This document shows positions 35,342-47,893 of a stretch of DNA of 62,863 nucleotides, piece after piece; position 1 is the first letter of the stretch; each line of letters begins with the position of its first letter. A program made the translations under genes and the position numbers. Source of the DNA: Rhizaria sp. SCN 62-66 (lineage: Eukaryota; Rhizaria, unplaced); assembly GCA_001724265.1 (NCBI GenBank), contig MEDY01000146.1, positions 1-62,863 on the forward strand. The letters run 5' to 3'. The notes beneath the pieces were generated by a model. The model had not been told where the DNA came from. It did not search any database and saw nothing but the letters and a program-made list of their open reading frames with translations.

Positions 35342-38300
35342 ACAAGGCATAAAAGACACTAAGAACAACGCGCAAAACTAACAAAATAGCGAAATATGAG
35401 TCATCTCTTCTGTTCAATTGGACAGAACTCTGTGCTGTTTTGCCTGCTTCCGCGAAGAACTTGTGCGTTATCCGACAAAAGGCTACACGTCGGAGCAATG
35501 TTGTTCAATTGGACAGCGCAATGCTTTGAACTGGCCTTCTTATACGCTCTATGTGTGACGCGTGTGTACTCGCTCACTGTATACACGTGATCTCGCGTGG
35601 TATTTTATTTGTGTATGAGTGTGCTCCTCGTAACAAGTGCGTAGAGCCACACAACAAGAACAACATTAGAAACACCAGTGTCACTCATTATTGTAACAAC
35701 AACAGTAAGAAATACCAAAGAATGGCCCCCTTAAAAATGAAAGAAACGCAACGCGATTTCTATTTCTTTTTTGAGGTTCGCGTTTAAATCAACAAATTCC
35801 AGCGTTTGGAAACGTACTCTTGTTTCCGTCATTGCTGCCAAAGCGTTGATACCAAAAATTCATCCCGCCCCCTTCTTCTCTCATTCTCTCAATTAAGTCT
35901 TCCGTTAATCAACAGTACGGTGATCCACCCGTGGATCGCTGTTTCCTTCTCGACTAATGCACTTCATTTACATTTACAACTACAACTCAGTTTCTTTTTT
36001 AAAATAACATTGTTACAAGCTGTGCGATTTCAAATACTTTAAGTTTTCCGCGTCAATTGCTCTTGCTGCTGCTACGCTTCGTACAAGTAGAGCCACAACT
36101 GCAAACGCGACCCTCGTTTCATCTTCTCAATTCAACAACTTTATTTACAATTCATCTATTTTGTTCTTTCTCGCACTCTTTAGTCTTGTTGCTTGATATG
36201 GCAGTTCCTATCTGTCTTTTTTTCTTTTTTCATGTGTCTCATCTCCCTGCGTCTCTCCGTGTGTGTGCCTGTCTCTGACTTGTATTGTCTGTGCCATTTT
36301 CCTTTTTCCTGACTGTCTTACGTACAGCAAGTTACGAATAGGAGTTATAATGATGTTGTTTTTTGTGATTTTGTAGTTTTCATCGCGTTATTGTTAGCAT
36401 CCTAACGACTTGGAGTGTGTATCAGTAAGTATGTTACACGTACTCAGTGTACTGTCGTCGCCTGAGTTGTAGTTCAGACCATTTTGGATTCTTCCTGCTG
36501 TTGGTATCATCGCTGGCTTTGCTGAAGAACCAACAACACGACGCATCCAACATATTAGGTCTTGTACTGCACATGGACATCATTACACGACCATCGCCGC
36601 ACATGTGAACAAACAGATGATAACACAGCAGGTCTCACTTACGAAGTGTTGCGCATTCTGCCGTGGTGTCCTGTGCTGTGCTGTGATGTTTTCGTTGTCG
36701 GTCTAAGTATTTATTGGCACACCTACGTTGCTTTTTTTTGTTGTCGCTAAGAAACATTCGAAATATGTATTCTTTCCAATCCTGAGTGTGGTCATGTTTT
36801 GTGCCTGCTTATTGTGCGTTTATGCGTATTTACAGCGTGTTTTGTTGCCCTTGTTCATACGCATAAGCCTCGACACTTACCAGCCGCGACAACACAACAT
36901 ACCACCACACCTCAGACAGCGACGACAGCGTTACCGTGTCATGTGATCGTGTTACTTTGAATGTGACTGTGTCGGGAGCCCCTTCTTTTTTTTTTTTTTT
37001 TGCGTCGACACAAGTATCATATTATCATCTCGTTTGATAATCTTAACGTCATTAATACTAAATTAGTGATCTCTAAGAGTGAAAAGAAAATATCGTCAAA
37101 GCCTGAAAAAAAAATAACCCACCCCCCAAAAAATTCCACATGATCAGCCTCCAGTCTCGTGTAAGCGCCCTCGTGCGCCTCAGCCATTTTGTTGACATCG
37201 GCTTTGCTCCCCGTTTGTTTTCATTGCTCGCCGTTTGGTTACCTTCTTCAGCTTCACATTTTCATTTTCATTTACTCATCTGCTCATTCGTTCTTTTTGC
37301 TTCTCCTTTCTGTTTTTAAGTGTAGCGTGGCAAAGCATGTTGTCGCGCGCTGCCAGTTTCACATTCCGCCTTGCAGTTAAAACCGTTCAAATTGCTCCTT
37401 TCTTCATCTTATTGTTCTTTGTCCTTCTCATCTGTATGTTTCCTTGGTTGTTTGCTCTGTTCTTTCATGGTCTTTCCGTTGGTGTGGCATCACTCGTCTC
37501 AACGTTTGGCCGTTGACTCCTCGAGTTGTCTACACCAGCACTGCTGTAACCACGCGTTTAGTTACGCGTGTCGTCTTCTTTATTAGGAAATCCACATGTT
37601 TCCACACATCAATTGTGTTCTTTGTTCATCACTCGTATCCTTTAATTTATTTTTTGTCATCGTCACTGTTCTGCATCTTTCATTGTTCTCCACCATTATA
37701 AGACAATAGCATGCCTCATTTCCCGTTCGCATCCACAACAACTGTCACAACAACAGCGGCAACAGCAGTCGCAGAACTGTCTTGCTTTAGCACAGATAAT
37801 AGTGCTGTTGAAGTGTGTCTTCATGTCATAACCATTCATTGTGGCACTGACGAGCGCTCGACAAGACAGTATTGTATGTTTCTCATGTTATCCTCGTACC
37901 GACTGCTTGATGGTTTGCTGCCTGAATACGTTGCTGGTTTGTCATATGTGTGCACGTTTACTGTCCGTGTTTTATTGTCTCCTAATGTGTGGCTGATGGC
38001 TGCTTGTGTTTGTTGCGCTGTTTGGCGCCGTTGCTGTTGCCGCCGTCACTCAGGTTGACGGTGGCGATGGATGCGTGCTGCCCTTTGTTGTTTGTTGTAT
38101 TGTCAACGCATGTTGGCAATGTTCAGTTGAACAAATCAACGCAAACACTTCCCCTTTTTGCGCGTGCCCTTCTTCTTCTTCTTTTTTTGCTACAACCATG
38201 AGCAAGCACCGCCATCGCTCCTTAACTCGCCACTTGGCCTCTCCCTATTTGTATACGTACCTCGTGTTTTATTTATGCGTTTTTCATTTATTTTCCTTCC

Positions 38301-39085
38301 CCGCCGTTGCTGTTGTTGTGTCCTGAATATTAAAAGTTACATTCGCGAATTAATTGTTTTAATTAATCAATGATGTACCAGACTTTTGACTGGGGTTACA
38401 ACAACGGGGGTTACAACTAATTGTTGCGACTGGCGTTGCTGTTTGAAACTGTTGCTTGCTCAGTTTCTTTCTTTTCTAAGTCTTTACGTTTTAACAATCT
38501 CACCACCGCGCAAACACTCGCTTGTGTGCTTTGTGTCTGCGTGATCATTTCTCGTGGATGTGTGTGTGGTGTCTCCAACAGGTCTCCAATACATGTAATG
38601 TTTTGAGCTCAGGAACTTCTTCATCTGATGCATATCATCGCAAAATTAAAAACATGAAGAATGGTGTGTTTGTGATTATGTCGGTATACATTGTGAAACA
38701 AGTTAACATTACTTTTCGCAGAAATCCCTCCTATAAGTTGCTATCATCGTAAATGTGTAACTCTCGAGTCACCGACCATCGCTGATCGCGGTCACCAGTC
38801 TGCAGGCGAACCGCCTCATCGGTCAAGCCCAGGAACCAAATAAAACGAGGGACACGAACATCAAATTCAACATGATCGAACTATAATTTAAAGATTCCAT
38901 TCAATAATGTCGAAATTATTAAATATTTCACATATGTCTCGCCTGACGATCAAATACTCTCGCAATATCTGTTTTCTTAATTCGTCCTTGTAGGGTAACG
39001 GCTTTTGCCCATTTGCCTCCAACCAACCTCCCTGGCCACACATTCAACATCGGTCTCCTGTAACTGACACGCGCGTACAGTCCGC
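35342..39085 (+). other. Long pyrimidine-rich intergenic stretch
   Basis: 3.7 kb without a supported gene. The + strand is rich in T and C, so short Phe/Leu/Cys/Ser frames appear only on that strand; none has a domain or matches the codon use of the flanking genes. It contains two copies of a 15-mer (35411-35425 and 35502-35516), a T-tract near 36987, an A/C-rich patch near 37100-37135, and a duplicated GGGGTTACAAC near 38392-38416. TTCGCGAA occurs near 38342. It probably combines a 3' UTR, a promoter and a long 5' leader or intron of the next gene; an unrecognised ncRNA is possible. Confidence 0.5.
35411..35516. repeat. Direct repeat of TGTTCAATTGGACAG, 91 bp apart
   Basis: Identical 15-mers at 35411-35425 and 35502-35516, shortly after the stop of the upstream gene. 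Each contains a near-palindrome centred on CAATTG, so each could be a dimeric binding site or an RNA hairpin. Confidence 0.6.
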
Positions 39086-42000
39086 ATGCGATCGTCTACT
39101 GGGGACAAGCCCGTGCCGCGGCCTGCGCCCCCCGCGGCGCCCGGCAAGGGCTGGTCTGCCTCCCTCGCGTCCTCCTCACCTGCTCAGACCGCCGGTGCGC
39201 TCAACTCCACGGCCTCGCTCCCCACGGCCGACCCCGCGTCAGGCCGCGTCTCCGCGCTCGCCGCTCAGGGTGCCCGCGCTGTCGCGGCCGCCAAGGCGTC
39301 TACGATGCGCCCCTCCGACGCCCGCAACTACATCAAGCGCCTCCCGCCGACGGTGCAGTCGTACCTGGCTGCGAACCCTTCCTTCGACGCCAATAGCGGC
39401 GCGTGGACGGGCCCGCCCGTCGCTTCGGCCGCGCTCGCCGCACCGCACCACCAGGAGTACACGCCCAACGGCCGGCGCCACGACTTGCCGCGCGCCTACC
39501 AGGCCGCCCCCGCGTTCCACGAGTTCGAGCAGCAGGCCGCGATGTTGCCCGTGGCCTCCGCGATCCTCATCCAGCGGCAGGCCAGCGAGCTGCTACGCCG
39601 CGCCAACGACGCCGCCGGCGGGGCAAACGCCGCGAGCAACGCCGCGGCGGACGGAAATGGCGACTCTAGTCTGTTCTCCCCCTCCTCGCGCCCTCCCTCG
39701 AGCTCGCACCCGAGCTCTAGCGCCAGCGCCAACGGCACCTCCGACTCGTTCAGCGGCGCTGCGAGCGCGTTGGGTCCCGGCCGCAGGCCCGCGTCCGGTG
39801 TGCGCGCCTCGGCGCACTCGTCTGCGCTGCTGTCGGACGCGGCGGCGGCCGCGGCAGCCGTGGTGGAGGCCGCCAGCAGCGCCAGCAGCGGCACTGGCGG
39901 CAGCCGCGTCATAGCGCAGCTCACGCGGCGCACCGACTCGAGCCTCGCGAATAACAATAACAACAACACGAGTTCTAGCGTGAATAACAATTACGCGATT
40001 TCTTCAAACAATGGCAAGTCTGGCGTCATGATGCATGGCCCTGCCCAAACCTCGCGCTTCAACGCGAACAACAGTCTCAACCAGCCTCTCTCGTCCTCAT
40101 CATCGTCGTCGTCATCGTCGTCGGGCGGTGGCACTGCGACCGCCGCGGTGCTCTCCGCGCTGGCGACCCCGGCCGCGCCGTACGCCCCCAGTCTCTACTA
40201 CTCCTTCGACGTGGGTGCGCCTTCGCTGACGGACCCCGCCTCTTCACTATCGGCCGCCCGCACCCACGCGCTGCGCGGCGCGGTCCGCGAGTCGGCCTCG
40301 TGTTCGGCGCCGCAGAAGACGCTGCTGCTGGCCGACGCGCGCCGGCGCCGCGGCGAGGCCCTGCTGGCCGCGATTGCGCCCCGCGCCACGCTGGCCGAGC
40401 TCACGGTCCCGGTCACGTCCTCGCTCGGCGCGCACACGGCCACGTTGTCGCTGCTGCAGACGCTCGCGGCGCTGCGGCGCGACCTGGACGCGACCTTCGC
40501 CAGCGTGAGCGCGCGCGCGCCGGTCAAGGCGCAGAGCGGGCGGCTCGCGCGGCGGTTGGCGCGCGTGTGGGAGCAACAACACCCGCTGGTGCGCGACGCG
40601 CTCGCGGGCGAGGCTGCGCGGGAGCTGGCCACGCGCGACGCCAGGACCGCCGCCGCGGCGCGGGCGCGCGCGGAGCGGCGGGAGCGGCGGCGCATTCCGG
40701 GCGTGCTGGCGGGCTCGCTGGCGGCGCGATTGCTGGTGACGGCGCACGGCATCTCGCTCACCGGCGACGGTGACGGCGCCGGGAACAGCGGCGGCAAAGG
40801 GCTGAGCGAGCTGAGTGAGAGCGAGGCCGCGGGTGGCGAGAGCGACAGCGACTACGTTAACACTGCGAACGGCGACGGTGATGACGATGATGGCGATGAG
40901 GATGGTTTCGGTAACGGCAGCGATACAAGCAGCCTTGAGGAATCCAAGTTAGGCCGCGTCAGCACCGGTCGTAGTGGCCGTCGCTCGCGTCACCACGGCA
41001 AGTCTAAGGGTACGGCCAGTCTAAGTGGCGGCAGCGGCGGTGCGCTGGACCTGAACCCCGGCGCGCGCACCGTCGGCCCCAACGGCGAGAGCATGGAGCA
41101 GTGGCTCCTCCGCCAAATCAACAGCTCCACCGCCAACACCAATGCAAACACTATGTTCAACAAAAGCGCGACTGCGACTGGCAACGTTAGCAGCAGCAGC
41201 CACCCGCCCTCGAGCGGCACGAGCACCGGCGCGGGTGTGGAGGGCGACATCCTGTGGCTGACGCAGCCGGACCCCACGCTGCTGCGCGGCGTCCACTACG
41301 TCCACCAGGCGCTCGGCAAGATTATCAACTTCGCGCTCGCGCCCTCCACCGCCGGCCCCAGCACCGCTGGCGCTGGTCCCGCAGTATCTGCGGCTGACGC
41401 CGGCTCAATCAAGACGGCGGCGCGCGACGGCACCGGCGGCCTCGACATTAGCCCCAGCGGCATCACCGTCACCGCCACCCTCTCGGGCAACCCTCTCAGC
41501 AGCGGCGACAAGACCGCAGCCAGTGCTCCTGCGAGCGGCGGCGCGAGCGGTGGCGGGTAGAACCCGTTCCTGACAGAGCTGGCGGCGCACGACGGCGAGA
41601 CAGTCTCGCTCTCGCTCGCAGTGCTGCTGGAGCAGCTGTCGCGCGTCATCGTGCTGCTCTTCGAGGCCTCGTTCGCGACCCAGCGCGAGACGATCCGCCG
41701 GCTGCTGCAGCGGCTGCAGCTGCGCGAGCAGGAGCGGTACGCGCGCACCGGCGCCTCGGGGGCGCTCCGCTTCAGCAACTCCAACGCCAACGCCGGCGGC
41801 GATGGTGCGAGTGGGGCGAACGGCGGCAGCAGCGACGCAGCGTCGGAGTCGACGTCAGCCCACCTGCAGCAGCTGCAGCAGCACCGCCAGCGGTCCCAGT
41901 TCAACATGACCAACGACCCCTGGGCGGCGGGCGTGTTTGACGACCCGGCATATAACTACACGCCGCCGCCGCCCACCGTCGTCAACAGCGAGGGCACCGC

Positions 42001-45000
42001 GTCTGCTGCTGCCGGTGGTGGTGTCGCGTCCGCAGTCGCAATGTCTAACAACACCTATAGCCGTCAGAGCATCGGTAACGCTAACGCCACTGGGGCCGGC
42101 TTTGTGCCCCTCGGTGGCGGCAACAGCGACCCGTTCGCGTCCTCGTCCGCGCTCAGCCCACACCCCGCCACTCTGACCCAGCGCGGCTTCGTCAACGCCA
42201 ACGCCAACGCCGCGATGTCCCTCACGACCGCGGACCCGCTGGCGCTGGGCCCCGACCTCCTCGCGCCGCATGACCCCGCCGCCGACCCCTACGCCGCCAG
42301 CGCCGGCTCTGGCGCGGCCGGAGAGAGTAATCCTTTCTTCGGCGTCGGCGAGGCGCTCTCAGCCGCGATCCTGAAGCGTCAGAACGCGGACCTGCAGCGG
42401 CAGGTCGAGGAGCTCCAGGGCTCGGTGCGCCGGCTGGAGCGTCTGGCAGGCGCCTACCGCACCGTCACCACGGGCGCAGTTAACGCCATCAACTCCGCAT
42501 ACAGCAGCAACGGCGGCATCGCCGGCAGGAGTGTTGGTGCGATCGGCGCTGTGGGCGACGAGGGCGAGGTCGCGGTCGTCGGCTCTGCGCTGCTCGCTTC
42601 GCTGGATGATCTCGAGGCGACACTGGTCGGGTCTGACGACTCGCGCGAAGAGCAGCTCAAGCTCCTCGGCGAGCTCGACAGCCTGGTCCAGAAGACGATG
42701 CGGCAGCACGCGCTAGCCGTCACCACGGTCGCCATGAGCGAGTTCGAGATCAAGACGCGCACCGAGGCCGCCGTGAGCGCCATTGTCGGGCGCGAGCGCG
42801 CAGACTTCCGCCGCCAGCGCTACAAGCTCGTGACGGCCGCGCGCGACAACCTGCGGTCCGCCCGTACCGGCGGCGCTTTGACCGCCACGCAAGGTGTCGG
42901 CTCCGGCGCGATCAGCGCCGCGGGCACCAGTCTGGTGGGTCCCGGCAGCTCCATGACACCGTTCGGCAGCGCCAGTCCGTACGACGAAGAGGACGAGGGC
43001 GCGGTCGAGGGCGACGCCGGGCTGTACGGCCACGCCGCTAGCCTGACAAACGCCAACTCCAACGGGCCGATGGACCTCTTGAGCTTCGGTGACAGTGTCG
43101 ACAACGGAAACAACAGTGCCACATTTGGCCAGCTGACCGTGGGCAGCGTCGGTGGCAGCGCGAGAGGCAAAGGGCGCAAGTACCGCGGCATCGGCAGCTC
43201 GGCTGACGCGGGCAGCGGCGCCGACAGCGCCGACCAGGAAACCACCGACGAAGACTCCGCGGGCTCCGACGCCAACGCCGATGGCGCCAGCGACGGCGAC
43301 GGCGAGGGCGGCGACGCCGGCGACGGGTATAGCGCGCGCGGCGCGCTCAACGGGCTCGTCTCTGGCCGCGTCGCCGCCGCCGTGGGCTCGGTGCTGGCCA
43401 CGACTGGCGGTGAGCGCCAGGGCCGGCCCGTTCAGCTCGCGCTCGCGTCCGGCGAGTCCGCGAAGCGCGCGTTCGCGCTGCGGTCTGGCGCCGCCGCCGC
43501 CGCGGGCGCCGCTGCCGGTGCGGCGTCGGTGCTCGCCAACTCGGCCGTCAGTCCTAGCTCCGCCGCCGCGGGCAGCAGCGGCGCTGCTGGCGCGGGCGCC
43601 GGGAGTGCCGGAGCGGGAGCTGGGTCCACCGGAGGCGTGGGCCTGAGTGCGGACGACCGCGAGGAGGCGCTGACGCACGCGCAGATCCTTGCGCAGCACC
43701 TGGTGGACATGCGCGACGCCGTGCTGTGCGAGGACTCGCTACCGCGCGCCAAGGGCGTCGTGCTGGAGCGCGTTGATGCCGTGCTGCGCGCGCTCGGCGT
43801 CAGCACGCGGGCCGCGACCACCATCCCAGGCATTGCCGCCGCGAGCTCGGGCTTCAGCTCGCAGGCGGGCGCCAGCGGCGCCGGTGGCCGCCGCAGGCAC
43901 AAGAGCAAGGGCGCCGCGTCGGCGGGCTCTGGCACTGGGACGGCCAGCGAGCTCAGGGGTGCGGTCGCCGCCGCGGATGCGGGCGTGCTGACCAAGGCCG
44001 CGACCACGGGCGTGCTGACCGGCACCGTCACGCTGGGCCCGTTCGGCCGCACCGGCACGCTGCGCGACGCCACCGCCGCAGTCTCGGGCCGCCCCACCGC
44101 GCTCAACTCCTCTAGTACAAGCGCCGGCTCTGCCACGGGCGCGATCACAGCCGGCGCTGGCTCCAGTGCCAGCGCGAGCGCGGGCGCGGGCGGTGGCGGC
44201 GGCGTCGCCGGCGCGGACGGCGCGATGACGGCCGCGGCGGGCGCCGTGGTGGTGCGTCGCCGCCGCAACACGCCGGGTCTGCTGCGCGCCGTGCTGCGCG
44301 CCACGCCGCGCGCGGGCGCGGGCGGGGAGTTCCGCGTCGACGTGCCCGCGCGCAGCATGTTCGCGCCGGGCGCCGAGGGCTTCCTCGTGAGCGCCGCCAC
44401 TACGACAATGACGACGACGACGACAACGACGACGACGACGACGATGACGCACGCGCTCGCCCACCAGTCGCAGTCTTTGCAGTCGCAATCGCACACCGGC
44501 AGCGCCGGCGCTGGCGACGCCGCGCCGACTGTGACGCGCGTGAACCTGCTATCCCTGGGACTGTTCTTGCGCCGCATGATGCTCTCCAAAGTCCTGGTCG
44601 ACGTGGGCACGCGCCAGGCGGGCACGGCGCACTGGCCTCTACAGCGTTTCCTGCTTGAGATGTGCGGCCGCTCCAAGACCCCCACGGTCAAGGCGCCCTC
44701 GACGCTGCTGCAGCTGTACGCTCCCACCGCCAATGCGCGCGGCGGCGGCTACGGCGGCGACCGCGACCGGCTGTCGAGCGGCGGCAGCGGGCTGTCCGTG
44801 CCGGGCAGCGGCGGCGTCAGCGCCAACAGCAGCGGTGGCTCCCGTCCCTCGAGCACCACGAACTCTGCCCCGAGCAGCAGTGGCGGCACCGGCCCCAGCT
44901 CTTCCGCCGCCGCCGCCGCCGCCGCCGCCGCTGGGGCGCACGGCGCGCTGGCCCCGTCGCCCGCGACGACGGCCGCGGCGCTGCGCGTGCACCCCGGCGC

Positions 45001-47440
45001 CTGCGCGCTGCCGCTGGCCGTGATCCCGGACGTGTCGTCGCTGCCCGCGCTCTTCGCGGGCCCGTCCACGGCGCCGTTGCTCACCGTCGCGCCGGCCGCC
45101 TCCAGCGCCGCCACCGCGGCGACCACGACGGCCACGACGACTGCGGTAACCACGACGACGACGACCACGACGGTGGCCGTGCCCGTGGTGGGCAACGGCA
45201 GCAACAACGGCCCGACCCCGCTGGCGCTGCACCGGTTTGCGGGGCTGCTCCGAGACGTGGTCCACGGCCTGCGCGACTCGCTCACGGGCCCCGTCGCGTT
45301 TGCCCGGTTACTCGTCGTGCAGCGTTCGCTGAGTCTGTTCCCCGACGCGCCCGTGCCGGCGCAATGGGGCGATGTCGTGGCCGTGGCGCTACAGAGCGTG
45401 TTCGACGTGCTGCACGAGCGCGCGCACGTCTACCTCTCGGGCGTCCGGCTCAAGATGACCGACGAGAGCAGCATGCAGGCCGCGCTAGACGTGCTGCACT
45501 CGCGCTGCAACATGCGCGGTCGCGTCATGCAGCAGCAGCAGCAACAGCAACAGCAGCAGGGGCAGGCGGGCGCGCAGTCGCAGCACCCTGCGGGGCCGCT
45601 GGCGGCCGCGTCGCCGTTCAGCCCCAACGCCACCAAGTCGCTCGTCAGAACTGCGAGCGGCAGCAGTAGTGGGAGTGGGAGTAACTTCGGTGGCTCTATG
45701 ATCGCAGCGCACGCGCTGGCGACCCGCAGCTTCCGCCACAATCTGTCCTCGCTGACCGACTCGCCGTACGACCCCTCGCTGGCCGACGCGGCGCTGTCCA
45801 CTTTGATCCCGGCCACGCTGGCGATCGCGGCTGTGCAGTCTCTGTTCCGCTCGGGCGGGTACCCCGAGACCGTGACGACCTACTGCCTCACGCTGATCGA
45901 CGCCGCACTGCTCGTGCGGCTCGCGGGCGGCGGGCTCATTCCCCCGCCCTCGCTGCCGGGCCCCGGCACCGCGGCGGCAGCGTCCCTGCTTGCCGTGCTG
46001 CCCACGGTCAACCCCGGAGACTCCTTCACACCTGCCGCGCCCTGGGCCGCGGCCGGTGGCGGCGAGGCGGCCTTTGCGGCCCGCGTCCGCGCGGCGCAGC
46101 ACCAGGCCGCCGCAGCCGCAGCCTCCGCCGCCGCGCCCGGCGGGAATACAGGCGGCGCGAGCGGCGGCGGCAGCGCTGCCGCGGGCGGCTTCGGCGCGAC
46201 CGGCGGCGACGTCACCGGAGGTGTGTTTGGCGCCGACCGGTACAACCACTCAGCGGCATCGGTCGCGGCGGCCGCCAACACCGCAACGGCGGCGCTTCTG
46301 CCGCCGCCGTCGCCCGCGGCCCAGGCGCAGCGCCTGCGCGTGATCGCGACGCAGCACGTCCTGGCCTACTGCGAGGCGCTGGCGGCCGAGCGCGGGCTCG
46401 AGCGGGGCGGCAAGGATGACCTTTTCGTGCACTTGTTCGCGATGGGCACCGACGAGCCCCCCGCCGCACCGCTACACCGCCGCCGCTCCTCCGCGGCCAC
46501 CGCCGCCGCCTTTGTTGCCAACGTCAACAACACCAGCCACGGCAGCGCCGGCGCTGGGGCGGCGGCGACCGAGGGCGACAACGTCGCGTCGTCTGCGCTG
46601 CTCTCGCCGTACGCCACGGGATCGATTAGCACTGTGGAGCTGCGCCGCCGCATTGCGGCCGTGCCGGCGCTGCGTTCTGCGCTCGGCGACGACAGCATCG
46701 CGGCACTGGCCGGCGCCTTCGACCTAGACGGCAGCGGCCGGCTGAACCCACGCCAATTCGCGCGCGTGTTCGCCCCCGAGGCGCTCTCGCTGGCCATGGT
46801 CGAGCTGGACGTCGTGCTGCTGTGCGTTGGCGCTGCCTGGCAGCAATGGCGCTGCCTGCTGCACGCGCAGCTGGCCGAGCTCTTCGCCGCCGCCGACGGC
46901 GACAAGGACGGGCAGTTGGGGCTCGACGAGTTCACGCTCGTCGTCACTCGCGTCGCCGGCGGCGGGGACAAGAGCAACAGGCAAGTCCTGCTCATGTTTA
47001 CCGAGGCGGTCCGCCTGGGCGACGTCGGCTTCGACGCTGTCGACTCGCCTGAGCCCTTCCTGTACGCACAGCAGCAGCTCGGCGGGAGAAACGGCGCCGG
47101 CGGCGGCAGCGCGCGCGCGGGCCCCGTCACGACCACGCAGGGCCTGGAGACCCTCGGCGACGGGCTCGTGGCCAGCATGCGCGCTGACAGCAGCAGCAGC
47201 GACGCTGCGGGCGCCGGCGACGGGGACGGGGACGGCATCAGCAGCTCCGACCGCGTGCGCTTGCCTGCGCTGCTGCTGGTGGCGGACCGCTACCGCCTCG
47301 GGCTCTCGGCCACCGCGACAGCGCCGACCAACGCAGGGCTGCAGGGCATGGTCGACCGCGTCGCCGGGCTCGTGGCAGAGGCCGCGGAGGCCGAGGGCGC
47401 GGCGGCGGCCGCCGCGGCGGGTGGGGCGCGGCGCCGGTAA
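39086..47440 (+). CDS. Giant EF-hand / coiled-coil protein with one internal TAG
   Basis: A single frame of 2784 residues, ending in TAA, is interrupted only by TAG at 41558-41560 (residue 825). After the TAG the frame reads NPFLTELAAHDGET and then a Leu/Arg/Glu-rich helical stretch, with no ATG for about 340 bases, so a separate downstream gene is unlikely. Near the C-terminus are two EF-hands: FDLDGSGRLNPRQF (about residue 2545) and ADGDKDGQLGLDEF (about residue 2602), both with acidic loop positions that could bind Ca2+. Predicted coiled coil lies near 42360-42460 (LKRQNADLQRQVEEL). Conserved-looking islands (near 40240-40740, 41250-41340, 44550-44720, 45230-45500 and 45770-45910) are separated by Ala/Gly/Ser/Asn inserts, a Thr tract (44401-44446) and a Gln tract (45531-45559). 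I do not recognise the family. A cytoskeletal or flagellar Ca2+-responsive role is speculation. Confidence 0.75.
41558..41560 (+). other. In-frame TAG inside the EF-hand gene, probably sense
   Basis: Context GGC GGG TAG AAC CCG. Upstream is a Gly/Ala/Ser linker; downstream is an immediately coding-like helical segment in the same frame. It is the only stop codon in over 8.3 kb of this frame. Confidence 0.8.
44401..44446 (+). repeat. ACG/ACA tract (poly-Thr)
   Basis: About fifteen near-consecutive Thr codons, mostly ACG, broken by single ATG codons. It lies in the EF-hand gene. Confidence 0.8.
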
Positions 47441-47893
47441 AGGCGTGGCCAAAGCGCAAGCAAGAACGAAAACATAATAACTTAAAGCAAATATCATTAG
47501 TTTAGTTTTCTCTCGTATAATTACGAGCTACCTTGTCATTTGTGTAATTTTGAATACAAATTCATTCTTTTTCTCTCAGCCTTAAATCGAAGCCTTGTGT
47601 TGAATTGAAAGTATCACTTTGTATTTGTTTATAGCGAAGTTCATACGTATACATTATAAAGTCTACATTATAAAGTCTAACTGTGCGAATATATTGCGCG
47701 TCGTCGTTGCTGCTTCAACTCGCAGCAACAACAGCACGACGTACGTAGCTTACGATATTCATTGTTTGTTATTTTGAGTTTTTCCTTTGTAACCAATCAG
47801 GGGAATGACGAGCCCACGCAAACAGGCGCGCGCTCATCTTAGTCCTCTTTTGCTTTGCTCATAGTCGCCTGGCGTTCGATGCCGTTCTCGCAC
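47441..47893. other. Convergent intergenic region
   Basis: AT-rich gap between the EF-hand gene (+) and SKP1 (-). It contains the direct repeat TACATTATAAAGTCTA near 47651-47680. No coding frame or clear poly(A) signal was identified. Confidence 0.45.

Noticed and set aside
35396-38752. Many short Phe/Leu/Cys-rich frames in the large gap, some resembling signal peptides or membrane segments
   Set aside because: They result from the T-rich strand; none is long, none has a domain, and codon use differs from all supported genes.
41561-47440. Independent gene starting after the TAG at 41558
   Set aside because: No in-frame ATG for about 340 bases of coding-like sequence, and no promoter-like AT-rich gap such as separates real genes here.
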